Below are positions 24,125-36,400 of a stretch of DNA of 64,000 nt, in pieces; within the stretch, counting starts at the first letter, position 1, and every line of letters begins with the position of its first letter. The position numbers and the translations under genes were made by a program. Source of the stretch: Brachycybe producta (lineage: Eukaryota; Arthropoda; Diplopoda; Playtdesmida; Andrognathidae); NCBI GenBank assembly GCA_036925085.1, contig JAUPFP010000071.1:632001-696000 (forward strand). The letters are read 5' to 3'. The notes beneath the pieces are model-generated. The model saw only the letters and a list, made by a program, of their open reading frames with translations. It was not told where the DNA came from and made no database searches.

Positions 24125-27100
24125 TTAAAAGAACACTTTGGCAGTGGCCCTTTTTGGTGTTTTGACAGGCGTTGTCAATGCCGTAGCTTTTAATACTCCC
24201 TGCGTCGGTAATTTCCTAGCATCGAAAGGAATTGCAGGACTGCTTCGAACGCTCACAGCATAATCCTTCACCTCTGAAAGAAAATATATACGAACGAAAA
24301 ATATTAGGAAGTACGAAAAGCTAAACATATACAGTAGAAACCGTTGAACACGAAAAGAATGAATATGAATACAATATGTTCAATTCCTTGGGATATTTTT
24401 TTCTTCATATAAATCGAAAATATCACTTAACACGACGAAATTTGTCAGCCCCGTGAATAAAAAGCCGTTTTTAACTTTGTTTTTCAAATTTGCTTCAAGA
24501 TATTATCTTTGTTAAACCCTTTTCATACACAAATAAACACATTAATCAGTGGCCGGGTTTCTCAAACCCAAAAGGTTGGTATTAAGTAATAAAAAAGGCT
24601 CACATTATATACATTTTGTCTTGCCATTCATACTTAACATCTAAACTCAAAATAAAAATACTGACCCACCCCGCCTCCCCCAAAAAGGTTTTCTTCCAGG
24701 AAATGATGTTTCCATCATTACTCTTCACTTTTCAGTTTGCTTTTTTTAGATGATTCTCTGACTATAAAACAATTTATAAAATAAAAGGTGCCATGTATCC
24801 GAGTCTAATGCCATAAAGATCAACCATTACCTAATATTTCTCAGCAATTTACGATAAGTATTTTGGAAGAAAACACGGAAAAATTATTGTTTTCAATTTA
24901 ATTATGATGATCTTTGATTTTGAATAATTAAGTTTGAAAATCCGCCACGATTTATTTTTTGTTCTCTGAATCCCGAATCAGGCTATTTTTTGTTCTCAAA
25001 TTTTTCAGCCCAGCTTATCACGATATCGTAGCAGCATAAAATACATTTTAAAAAAAAATTAACAAAAAAAAAAGCATTCGGGTCTCTTTCCATTTTGTGT
25101 TAAACAATTTCCACTGTATTTTCCACTGTAACATCTGCACAAATACAAACCGTGCTCTAGATTCTTTGCAAGAACAAAATTCACTTTCCTTTCGCCTCCG
25201 TTAGTGATGTTTGCTTTTGATGCAATACCAGCCTTCTAGAAATTCAGCAAGATAATAAATAATTGTTTATCTAACATGAACAAAAAAGTCGCACCTTTTT
25301 CGCACTCTTTGGCGAAATTTTCGAGACAACATTCTTGAAGAACGCAGGTGGACTCTTCATAAAAGAGTCATAATTAACCAGCTGTTGTTTATAGGATACA
25401 GTCGGACTTTTAGTAGGCGTAGCTTTCTTTTTCGGTGACCCTCCACGTTTGTTACCGCCGTTTAACTCTAAAGCAGCGACTTGATTGAAATATCTCGACT
25501 TGGCCAGTTTTCCGATTGGTTTCAAAGTTATGGGTATCACTTTTTCTGTTTCTGCTGGACCGTTAATGTGTTTTGCATTTGTGTTTTCATGTCGATGTAG
25601 AGTTTCTTCCGAAGTATTTCTCATGGTTACCACAGTTTCTTCGATTGACTCCTTTACATCTTCAGTACTATAATGTTCCGAGGTCTTGTCAATAATTTCC
25701 CCTTGGTTCTCTGCCGTTGGCTGTTCCAAGGTCTTGTCAATAATTTCCTCTTGGTTTTCTGCCGTTGGCTGTTTGGAAGGTTTGTCCCTCGTTTCCCCTT
25801 GGTTCTCTGCCATCGGCTGTTCCTGTTCCGAGGAGTCATTTGTAATTTCCTTCGTCACATCGTTTCCATCCACTTCTGGTACTTCAATCGATGTTTTCTT
25901 GCGCTTATTTCGTTGTTTTTTCATTTTCTTGATCGACTGTGATTTTTCCGCTCTATCAGTGATAACCGTTTCTTTTTGCTTTTTTGATTTCTTCTCTTTT
26001 GCAGCCTTTTTTAGTAACCTTAACATCAATTTATCGCAATTATGAGGTTCGGAATCGATTCCATCGTCTTCGTCCTTTGCGACTTTCTTTTTCCGTCTTT
26101 TACTGACGCTTTGCTCCTTCTCTTTTTCTCCAAATTCGTTTTCTTCGCTAAACAATGAGGCCCTTCGTTTCTTGGCCCGTTTATTCTTTTCTTTGATGCT
26201 TTGATTCATAACGTAATTTTCTTCATCGCAAGTTATCAGATTGTTCGTCGCTTTATTTATTAAATCGTTATCGTCGTCCGAATCCGACAAATCACCAGGG
26301 ACAACATCCAAAGGAAATATTCCTTCAGCAATCTCATACAATCTTTAAGCAAAAAATAAAACGAATCCAAATCAACAAACTCAATTCCATTGTAACAGAT
26401 TTTCTCTTTGTTAAGACTTACTTCTTCACTTGACTGTGGGCCATTTCCAGGTTATAACTGTTGATATGTTTACTCTTTGAAACAATTTCGAGCAGCTTAT
26501 CACCGAGTGCTGTATAATCAAACTATAAAAACAGGGTGTTAGATAAAATTTATGTATATTCATAATAAGGCAGAACCGATCTCACGTTTGGAAAAGGTAA
26601 TTCTTGAGCTTTGCTTTCGTGTTGCTGAACAATATGTTTCCATTTCGCTTCAACGTCCAGGCTGAACTTATCGTCGTCATCTTCTATGTTGTCTTCCATA
26701 TCGTCATCCTATAAGTCAACGTCCACGTTAAGAAGGGTTTAAAGTGTAAATGACTATCAAACACGTGGTTATTCTGTCTTTCAAGAGCAAAATTAAGAGA
26801 AACTTCAAAAGGGTTTAGAAACTAGAAGGGTACCTCTATATTTTAAGGGTAATTTCATGTTTTTATGTCAGTTTGAAAATAACTCAACTTTACACGGATT
26901 ATTTTTCCAATAAAAAGTTTATTTTGAAAGATATCAACACGAAAGTATTTTGATTCCACTACCATTCTATTTTCTAACGAACTTTAAATTTCTCCTTAGT
27001 GTTGCTTTTAAAACGTAGATTGACCACAGTTTGAAAACATTTTAACGACACGTGACAGACTAATAAAGAGAAACAGTGAGAAACCTCGGAGTCGTCACCA

Positions 27101-29418
27101 TCGTTCATTTTACTATCGTCATCGAAGTCCGAGAGACGGATCGTGAATTCAAAAACTCGAGTCATGATAGTCTTAAGCAAAGCAGGGCTAAAAGAAAAAC
27201 AGCATTTAGAAGCACAAAATAAAAATAATAACCAGAATTTCGATTGGAGACTGTCGTACAGCTTGCTCTCGGCGAAAAAGTGACAATACGGAACGAAAAA
27301 CGCCGTCAGTTTATCTCCAGAAACCTGAAACGCATCGAAAAAACAAAATTAAAATAAAATATTTTGCAATGCGAAAAAAAAAAAAAAACTCTTACGCTTT
27401 TAGCAGCCACTTTCGCAAGTTCCTCAACGTAAATGTCTGCTACGTGCAGCTGAAGACCGACATCGAGATCGCCTGTTACTTGCTGTCCACGAATGACGGT
27501 GTTCCTCAAGACATTCATTAAAGACGAGATTACATCGTCTTCCCAATGTAACCTCTTAACGAGGCAGAAACATTGGTTCAGAAACTTACGAACAAACTGA
27601 AACGATAAAAGTGATTCGTAAGAAAAAACGGACAGTGATTTAAATCCATCGAGTTTTTTTTTTGTTCATTTAAGTCATCTTTTGCAAAGAAACATGGTTC
27701 ATTACCATCATAAACTTGTCCAATCTCCACTGGTCGATACCAAACCATTCTCGATTCATGGTTTTAAAGAAACAATCGATGAAAAGAAGTGCTGCATCAG
27801 TGTTACCGAAGCAATGGATCAATCCACTGATCTCAGCGGACAATTCCTCCTGTAAACAAAAAAAAGGAACAAATGTCATTCGTTAATTTCAGGTTTTGGA
27901 GATCCACTAATTTAAAGAATACAGCTTTGAAGATCGCCGCCCCTAATAGAAACGTCTACTGAACACCGTGTGTAAGTAAATTGCACATTTGGACTACTTT
28001 GCATGTTTAGTCACAAAGTAAACTCATTGACCTTCTCTTATGTACTTCTGGAAGAGGCTCATTAGCTGTTCAATGAATCGCCTGTTCAGAAAATGTACGA
28101 TCTGTGTTCTGTAAATTAGCGGATCCACATTCAAAGCAGTTAAAGTGGTATTTGAAATATAAACGACTCTCAAACTCTGCTAATTCCGTCTTTCATGTCA
28201 AAAACGACCCGTGAATGTCTTCTTGAAACTTGAAGAGTTGCTCAATCACTTACGAAAATTTTTATTTTCATATCTTTCAAAATAAGATTTTTATGTGCTT
28301 GAAAATGACCCTACTTTAAGCAGGCGATCTGTTTTTATAAACAAGTTCTATAAAAAGGTTATTTTGAAAGATATCAAAAAGAAAACACTCATAAGTGACT
28401 GAGTTACCCTTCAAGCTCTTAGCTTTGTTCCCGAAAGACAAAATAATTAATCAGTTTGAAAGTCAGCTGTTCTTTAACCTTAGACCATTACTCTCCGGGA
28501 CTGGCAACTCATAATGTGTTGAATGGCGATGGATTTCTCGTATAACCTGGTGAAACTACAACAATGGCTTCTGGTGACTATTGTACAGCCTTATAGGACA
28601 CCTATAGTACAACCTTTTCCCACTTAAGTGACGCTGCTGTCACCACCATATTAAGTCTATGGTCACCACTGTATGTAACACTAGATTTTCACAGTTACCA
28701 GTCCCGGAGAGTAATGGTCTGAGCTTTAACCAATCCTAAAAGGAAATTTAAAAGCACCTGAATTAAAGGTTTGTCTGACATCCACATACAGTAGAAGAGT
28801 CCCTTCCAAAGTTTCATCATTTCTACTTCAGAAAATACTTGAAAAAATGACAAATAAAAAAAAACACTTGGTTAGTTTAGTAATTAACAACTGGAAGTCA
28901 CCACTGCACCCAAAACACACACACATATACATCTTCAGAGGTGTTTGCAATGCAGATTATTTTTTTTGTAGTTATTATATATTGACAATGCATCTTGCAG
29001 CACTTGGATCTTAAGGTCCCTCTGCTATAGGCCAACCGGCTGCTGGCAGAGTATTTTTAAAATTGTAATTGTTTCCTGACTATTCCGAAAAATATCTAGA
29101 AACAATCTATATAAATCGGTTAACAGATTAGCTTTATTTTGGAGATAAGCTAATTCTATTCGACAAAATACCCAACCGATGAAGACCTAGGGCCCTCCTA
29201 ATAATAATAAGCCCGTTTTCCTACCATCCTCACACAAGCACATGGCCAACAAAAACCCACGTGGTTCATTCTTAAGAATTAGAAGACGACTCACGTGCTT
29301 CCTTCGATGATGACCGTGCGGCCAACCATTCTCGTAGTTTTTGGACGCCTTTATCGCGCAACTTCTTCTCGTTCCCCGCCAACATCCGAGCAAATTGTGT
29401 CTCGACTGGGATCTGCAT
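24125..29418 (-). CDS. RRP1: Ribosomal RNA processing protein 1 (RRP1/Nop52 family)
   Basis: Eleven exons in transcript order: 29418-29295, 28825-28758, 27849-27706, 27596-27396, 27324-27233, 27187-27085, 26708-26586, 26522-26422, 26342-25295, 25235-25151, 24273-24125 (745 aa). RRP1 proteins are nucleolar factors for large-subunit rRNA maturation. Family matches: [20 protein letters not shown] near the N-terminus, [16 protein letters not shown] (exon 2), [20 protein letters not shown] (exon 3) and [11 protein letters not shown] (exon 4), together the helical NOP52 domain to about residue 240. An acidic segment and a long Lys-rich, low-complexity region follow (exon 9, about residues 320-668), with three 16-17-residue repeats around [11 protein letters not shown] at about 492-541. 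The C-terminal part KVNFVLAKN and [15 protein letters not shown] matches the conserved RRP1B tail. All introns are GT-AG and in phase. Introns carry foldback and hAT elements. Confidence 0.93.
26728..27055. repeat. Foldback MITE copy in RRP1 intron 6
   Basis: The left end AAGGGTTTAAAGTGTAAATG leads to TTTAGAAACTAGAAGGGTAC; the right arm has TACCATTCTATTTTCTAA and a degraded outer part. It fills most of the intron between exons 27187-27085 and 26708-26586. Confidence 0.75.
28141..28470. repeat. Foldback MITE copy in RRP1 intron 2
   Basis: Arms at about 28230-28320 (CTCAATCACTTACG, ATATCTTTCAAAATAAG) and 28345-28420 (TTATTTTGAAAGATATC, GTGACTGAGTTACCCTTC) are inverted. The outer parts keep TTCCGTCTTTCATGTC and CGAAAGACAAAATAATT. 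Confidence 0.75.
28480..28723. mobile_element. 8-bp-target MITE with CATTACTCTCCGGGACTGG ends
   Basis: The left end TTAGACCATTACTCTCCGGG is inverted at the right as CCCGGAGAGTAATGGTCTGA. CTTTAACC is present intact on both sides (28472-28479 and 28724-28731), a perfect 8-bp duplication, which suggests hAT or another 8-bp-target superfamily and a fairly young insertion. It lies in RRP1 intron 2, directly beside a foldback copy. No coding capacity. Confidence 0.85.
28980..29075 (+). mobile_element. LINE 3' tail fragment in RRP1 intron 1
   Basis: ATTGACAATGCATCTTGC, then CCCTCTGCTATAGGCCAACC and GGCTGCTGGCAGAGTATTTTT, is the same tail as at 6.6, 16.6 and 43.3 kb. It is inserted antisense to RRP1. 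Confidence 0.6.
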
Positions 29419-31192
29419 GTTTTACTTTCTAAAAAAAAAAGTCTAAAAATTCGGAAAATTTATGAAAAAATGCCGTTCGCTGCCATCTTGAAATATGACG
29501 TTTCAAAATTTAGTCGGCTAAAGAACAGCTCAATAGCAGCGGCGGCGGCGACGCGCCGATTGTCAGTGCTAAGATTTATATATAGAGGTATCTCAACTAT
29601 GAGCACTGCTTGTGGGTCATTTGTGCTAAGGTTGAGTGTGGCCTCTACTTAGATCTAAATGCCTTCGCAGTTAATTATGAATTTATGATTCAAAGAATAC
29701 GCGAACAAGGCACAGATTTTGTATGAGATTCAAGGTCCTCTTTATAAAGAGAAATATAGAAATAATGGATAAGGAATAAAGAGGAAATTGAAGAGAGGCG
29801 ATACAATTAATGCTCACTCACCCACAACATTTCATTCTTAACATTATAGTTTCGCAGCACTGTCGCTACCTCCATATATTTATCTTGATTATTACTACAT
29901 GTATTTTTATTATTACCTTGTAGCAATAAGTATACAAATAAAGATAATTTTTAAAAAAATATATATCTTTCAATTAAAAAAATAACCTACCTACATTAAT
30001 TTATATGGCTTTCTAAAAAGTTTCAAATAAATTGACAATAAATAAAACCCAACACAATTTGCATAATAAACACAATTTTATTCATATGAAACATTTTATA
30101 TAGTAATTATACAGGGTGTGTCAAAAGTTCTGTTTTATTGAAATTAGAAGCATTAGGTAAAATTATCCCATAAATGTAAATAGGGAAGCTAAGAGTCATG
30201 CAATGCTATCCAACTTATGAGACACCCTGTATAAGCACTTAACAATATATTATTTTTTTGCCATTATTAATAAAACTCATTTATATTATCTTACGAACAC
30301 ATTACACTTACTTACGTTCACATTATTACAAAAGACATTTGTCTTAAGATATGCAAATCAAATCAACACTGTGTAACGTTTAATGTTTTTTGTTTTTGTT
30401 TTTTTTGTACATAAAACTATTTTTTTTTAAAAATCAAATCATTTTAAAAATGAATTTAAATATAGCTGCTGCTTTTTTTTGGCAAAATGTTCTTTTTTTT
30501 GTATATAATGTATGACAAATTTGACAATAGGATTTTGTATGCAGTGTTTTTCTTATATTATATATACTAGAATGGAACTAAATGATTTTTCGTTTTTTCT
30601 CCCGTTTTCCCTCCTTTGGATACAAAAATAGAGATCATATTTGATTAAAGAATCATTGTTTTTCATAAAATGAGGGCACCACGGTGTGTAATAATAATAA
30701 TGATGATGATAATTAATCAATAATCTAATTGCTTTTAACATTGGGTGTGAAATAAGTCATTTGCTTTGTCCACATACAATAAAACACACACACACACATA
30801 CAACCACACACATATTCAACATGTAAATTACATGTATGATTATTACAAAACGAACGACAATCAAAAAGATGATTTAACACAGACATTCTTCAACATTTAC
30901 ACCCTCAATTTTATCGTTTATAATTATATATATATATATATGTATCCTATATTTTAATCCCCTTTCCCCCAAACTGCATATAAAAGTGCATTAATTTTTT
31001 ATGTTTTGCGTTTTTGTTCCAACCTCATTCATGTGTTAATTCTGTTTGTTTTTGTTGCTTTGACCGTCAAAGCAATTAGCTAAGGCGCTGAAAGGTGTCC
31101 ACCTATAAAATACTATGTAAATATAAGCCACCGTTTAAGAGAAACCTCTCAAAACCATAATATAATAATAATTCAATTCGATCTCAACATTT
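29419..31192. other. Interval between the RRP1 start and the 3' end of the LIM/Rap-GAP/BTB gene
   Basis: The RRP1 leader and promoter should lie at 29419-29600, where a GC-rich patch (GCGGCGGCGGCGACGCGCCG, about 29538-29557) stands out from AT-rich flanks. The rest is AT-rich, with a mariner-like MITE at 30112 and a possible minus-strand AATAAA at 30077-30082 for the upstream gene. Confidence 0.4.
30112..30229. mobile_element. Tc1/mariner-like MITE, 118 bp
   Basis: The ends CAGGGTGTGTCAAAAGT and CTTATGAGACACCCTG are inverted and flanked by TA on both sides, the mariner target. CAGGGTGTC-type tips are common in mariner families. Confidence 0.85.
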
Positions 31193-31978
31193 TTAAGATT
31201 TATGTTGTTTCTTACCACTACCTTTACCCTCTTTCCTACGTATTGTAGCTTTATTGTCCGCTCCTCTTTTTTTAGCAGTGTCTCTCCTCTGAAGACCCAA
31301 AAGAGCTAAACTAAAAAATGAACTCGAAGACGAAGATCCGGAAGACGTCGTGGATCCGGCTCTGTCTCTACTAGCACCTTTACTGTCACCACCAGAGGAA
31401 GAACCGATAGTTGACGTTCCACTGCTGCTACTTGTGCTTCCTGCGGCCGGATCTCGACTCGGACCCGGACCCATAGTGGCCTGAACGCTCTCTCTTCGAT
31501 GCTGCTGTACAGTAGGAGGCGTTTCGCAGAAAGGACCATATCCTTGAATGGTTTCCTGTCGATGAAGAAATCCGTGGCCACCGTGAGACCTTTGATACTG
31601 TTGAGGTGAAGGGTAAAAAGAGTCCTGTTGTTGGCGTTGAAGTGTTCTACGACATTCCTGAAGATATGCAGGTTGAATGCGGTACATGCCACTGTTAGCC
31701 TGATGCATTAGTGTCTCAAGTATACGCTCGTTACGAATTGCTTTCGTGGGTAACACAACCTAATCATATTTAATACAGAAAGAAAGAAAAAAATAAAGTA
31801 AACAACAAAATTAAAACGTTTGATTAATACAGCTTTTTAAAGATTTGTATAAAATGTAATTGAATGAAATAAAAACAAGACGCAGATTTTTTTATTAAAA
31901 AAGCAAAATTAATAAATTAGGTTTTCAAAGCAGATGATGAAGAGAGAGGGGGGTAGAGAGAGAGGGGGGGGGGGGGGG

Positions 31979-32017
<39 letters not shown>

Positions 32018-33372
32018 AAAAGAGAGAGAGAGAGAATAAAAAGACATAAGCTCATAAATCAAGAAGAAAAGACGAATAAATGTTTTCTATTTATGGAGGT
32101 TTACCGATCAGCCACAAAAGCTGATTATTAGAAGGTATGAATAATGTAGGGTATATTGATTTTTGTTAGTGTAAATGTAATCATTGAATCATTCATTTAG
32201 AAAAAAGAGAGAGAAAACTCTTTTCTAAGCTACTACGAAAAAGAATTTTCAGAAAAGAAAATTTATTGTTAGTCAGGAAATTAATCGTTACCATAAGGCC
32301 TTCTACCACAAAATGGTAATTATTAATTAAATGGAATTTCATCTTTGAACTATTTCACGCCATTGAAGCTTAAATCATTTGATTCTATCTTTACTGTGTG
32401 TGACAAGATGCATTAAATAAAACAGAACGTTTTTAGAAACAACTTTTAAAAAAATCAAGATTTATTTTTTGTAAACTAGAAAAGTACAGGAAAATGTGTA
32501 TATACAGTATATGTAATTATTATATTGATATTTTTAAAAAGAAACTTTTTATGGCGGTTTGAAAACGATCAAATTTGAATGTTTATTTTTTTAAAAAATA
32601 TCAACATTAAATTCATACAAAAATTTCTTCACTTTTCCAGTTTTACAAATCAATTTTATCAACAGGTGATTTTCGAAATCGTGAAACTAGAAATAAGAAA
32701 CTAGAATGGTTGCTTAATCACTTAATAGTATTTTCATGTTAATATATATTTCAAAATAAACGTTTTATAGAAAACTTGTTATAATTTTTAAGATTGTCCT
32801 CAAGTGATTGGGCTACCCTTCAAGTTTCCGATAAACAGAACAACCAGAGTTCAAAGGGCATTTATACCTTAAAAGTTAGTTCAAAATTTTATTTCTGAAC
32901 CATGTTTAATATTGAATAAAAATGAATAGATTTTTTATAGCATCTTTAAAAGTCTATTTTTCTAACAGATAGAATTTACAAGAAAAATGCAACAAAAAAA
33001 AAATAAACGAAAATTGTAAACGTTATTTTTAAAGGGCGTCATTTTTAACCACCCCCTAAAAACTCATACCACTAACAATATAAGATGAATGACTGAATGA
33101 TAAAAAGTTCGATACCCAAAGGCAAACAGAAACGAGTTGCATTTTTTTTTTTCGATTTTTGTCTCCTATTTTTTTTTTCACCGAATATATTCTAAGCCAA
33201 TAGATAACTCCACCTCCTTGAGATTTTTTTACCTTCTCAATTCTCAACCCTAACCCATTCTCTAAACGTATTCGATTTTTTCTTCTTTCCAAACGAAATC
33301 AGGTCACAAACCACGACTTCAAATATAACACAATAAAAGTCAATGTAAAAAGTGTAGCGAATTCATTGCAAA

Positions 33373-33446
<74 letters not shown>

Positions 33447-36400
33447 ATATAAATATATATATAATGTAAACAAACATAAACACAGACACACAATAAATAA
33501 AGTGAGAGAAACCTTAATCAATTCTGTCGGTGATATTTTGTACAATTTTAAATCCATCGTCAGTCTTTCCATTGTACAACGAAATTCCAGTTGCGAATCT
33601 TGAAGAGAGAAAAAAAAATTGAAGCAAACAAAATAAATTTTAATAATATACAATCGCCATAGTAACAACAAAATTTCGTATTTTTTATAGTTACTATATA
33701 TATTTATACATGTACAGTGTATACTTACTGCCCCCTAAAGCTATATAAAACTAGAAAAGTTTCAAAAATGTAAACAGTGATTGCCTACTCACAGGAGGGT
33801 TATTCAAATTCATACAAAATGAGGACGCAAGACCTTTTTTTTCTTCTCTCTCTTCTTCTTCTCCTATCTATAAATATAGGCATCGTTATTAAAAATTAAT
33901 TATTTATCTCTTAATATTCTAGCTAGAAATTTTCGGTTATTATTGTTATTCTTATTATTATTATTTTTGTTTGATAAAAATAGAACATGTTTTCTTTTTC
34001 TTCTTTCTCTGAATATACATTTAGCTAAAAACATCATTTCTCATTTTAATAATTCTTTTTTCATATAATGTATACCTAATGTTATGTACAACCATCAATT
34101 AAATGAGATTTATCGATTGATGGATGAAACATTTAAAGGAGAACGAAAGAAGAAAAAAAAAGCAAATTACAACATATTTTTCAAAATGGAATTCAACATT
34201 CGATCGTTCATAATATAATAATAATAAAAAAGAAATGAGATAGAAGAGAAAATTTTTTTTTCTGAAAATGACGAAGGATGATGACATTTCGATCATAACA
34301 TAAATATGATTAAAAAAAACTGGAACGCCATATATCAATAAAGGAAGAAAGAAAGAAAACAAGAATAGACTAGAAATAGAATAGAATAAAGGCAGCCAAA
34401 CCTCGGCAACTGGATCTGCGCACTTTAGTACACGCCCACTTGTACATCATCTCGAACTTTCGAACTTCGGCCACGGACAACTCTCGACTCATAATCATTT
34501 GAACCATTGATTCCGAAAGTTCATAAAAGTCTCCATAATCAAACAGTTGGTCAGCTCGAGATTCAATGTATTGAAGCAACATGTTGACCAACTCTGATGC
34601 TGAAGTATAACGCCAATAATAATTTTCTAATGAAGTCAACATGGCACTCACCTAAAACAAACAAACAACTAACTGCAAACACACTTCAGACAAGCATTTA
34701 CAAAAAAAAAAGTTTAAAATTTGCCAGAAACTAAAATAGTAAATGGTTCTGCAAACGATATCTTTAAAAATTAACATTTTTAAGACAATTTGAAACTCAT
34801 TTTATACAAATTGTTGCGGCGAAAAACATAAAAATTGACCAGTTTCAAAATACCATACACAAAAATTTATTGTAAAAAATATCATCATAGAAATACCTGT
34901 ACTTAGCATAAGCCTACATCCATCTACTATTCTAGTTTTGAACATAATTTAATTTTTTTCTACTTGATCAGCATCAGCCTCTAAATATATATGATGTACT
35001 GTAAAATAGTAAATATGCTACTTGACTAAATAAATTTTTGGGCGCTCACTAATACCTTGTTTCCATACTATACATACTTCAGTGTGTTTCCATTTTTAAA
35101 TGGAAACACACTTTGGTTAAATGATTTTGTCACTTCCTGTTAAACAGTTGTGCATTTTGTAAAATTTTCAGTCAAAGAGTGGTTTACCAACTCCATTGTT
35201 CAACAACCATAGTTAATAGAAAATTAACTGTGGTTACCTTTTTAACTGCAGTTAATTTTTGTAGTAGAAACGAAGTACAGTGTCATTATACTGTTAAAAT
35301 GAAACCCAGCTTAAAGATAACAACTCATACTCATACTCATTACTAGTCTAGCTTCTAAAACGTTTTCAATTTCTTATTAAAGCTTTCTTCTAACACATAG
35401 AATATTCAAAAGTGCAATTCCAGTCTTATCTTGCAGTTGTATATTTTGTAACAGTCATTATATAAAACATAAAGTACGAAAATAAAAAATTGATTACCAC
35501 TTCAATTCGAAGAAATTGTCGTGCGTGATGAAAACAAGCCTGTAAAAGTTCGGGAAGATCGTAATGTTCGGCAGCACAAATAAGTCCAGGAATACTACGA
35601 CACGTAAGAGGACACGCTCCAGTATGTAAATACTCTAAAAGCGTTTCGAATGTGTCGCTATCAAATTCGATTACACTAAACTATTTGAATAAAAAAAAAT
35701 AAAAAAAATGAGAAATTCGATTGAGAACGTCTGTCGCTTTGCTTACATACAGAAGAAAAAACACACAGAGAATTTGCATTTGATTTATTTGCATAGAGAA
35801 GAAGAAGAAGAAAAAAAAACCAAGCTTCGTATGAATTCAATTTAAATGACGAACCTCAGTTTGGCACAATTTATTTCGGTCCACTTTTTGAATGTCGGCA
35901 CAGACACTGAGACGAGGAACCATTAAAGAAGGATGTGGGCGGCTGTCGTTCTTGTCTTTACCTATTTTTTTCAGTTATTGATTGAAAGAAAATTCTATGT
36001 AAAACATTTTGCTTACAGTTTTCAAATATAAATAATAAAAAATGAGCAAAACAAAAGGATAAATTAAGCATGGATTGAGCAAAAAAAAATCTAAAAAAAA
36101 GCCTTTATTGTACAATTCGATTTGTAAAGAACTATATTTATTTCTAAAATTGTAAAACATCTATCTGCTTGAAATACATATATTTCAAAACTCTCTTCGA
36201 TTTTATTCGTTTTAAAATGCACTTTGACTAATTCGGTATTTTTGGAAAGACTTTTTCCATTTTCTTTTTTAATTTATAAAATATTGTATGGTTTTTGGTC
36301 TCTTCATGACACTTGAAAATACTTCAATGTTTTGTCTTTTCTGGCCTTTCAAATCAACAAACTAAACAAACGCCAAACTGAATAACAGGCAAACGCCCAT

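Noticed and set aside
35045-35310. Possible second PIF/Harbinger MITE with CTTGTTTCCAT
   Set aside because: There is a left tip and a short GTTTCCATTTTTAAATGGAAAC palindrome, but no convincing right end or TTA duplication.
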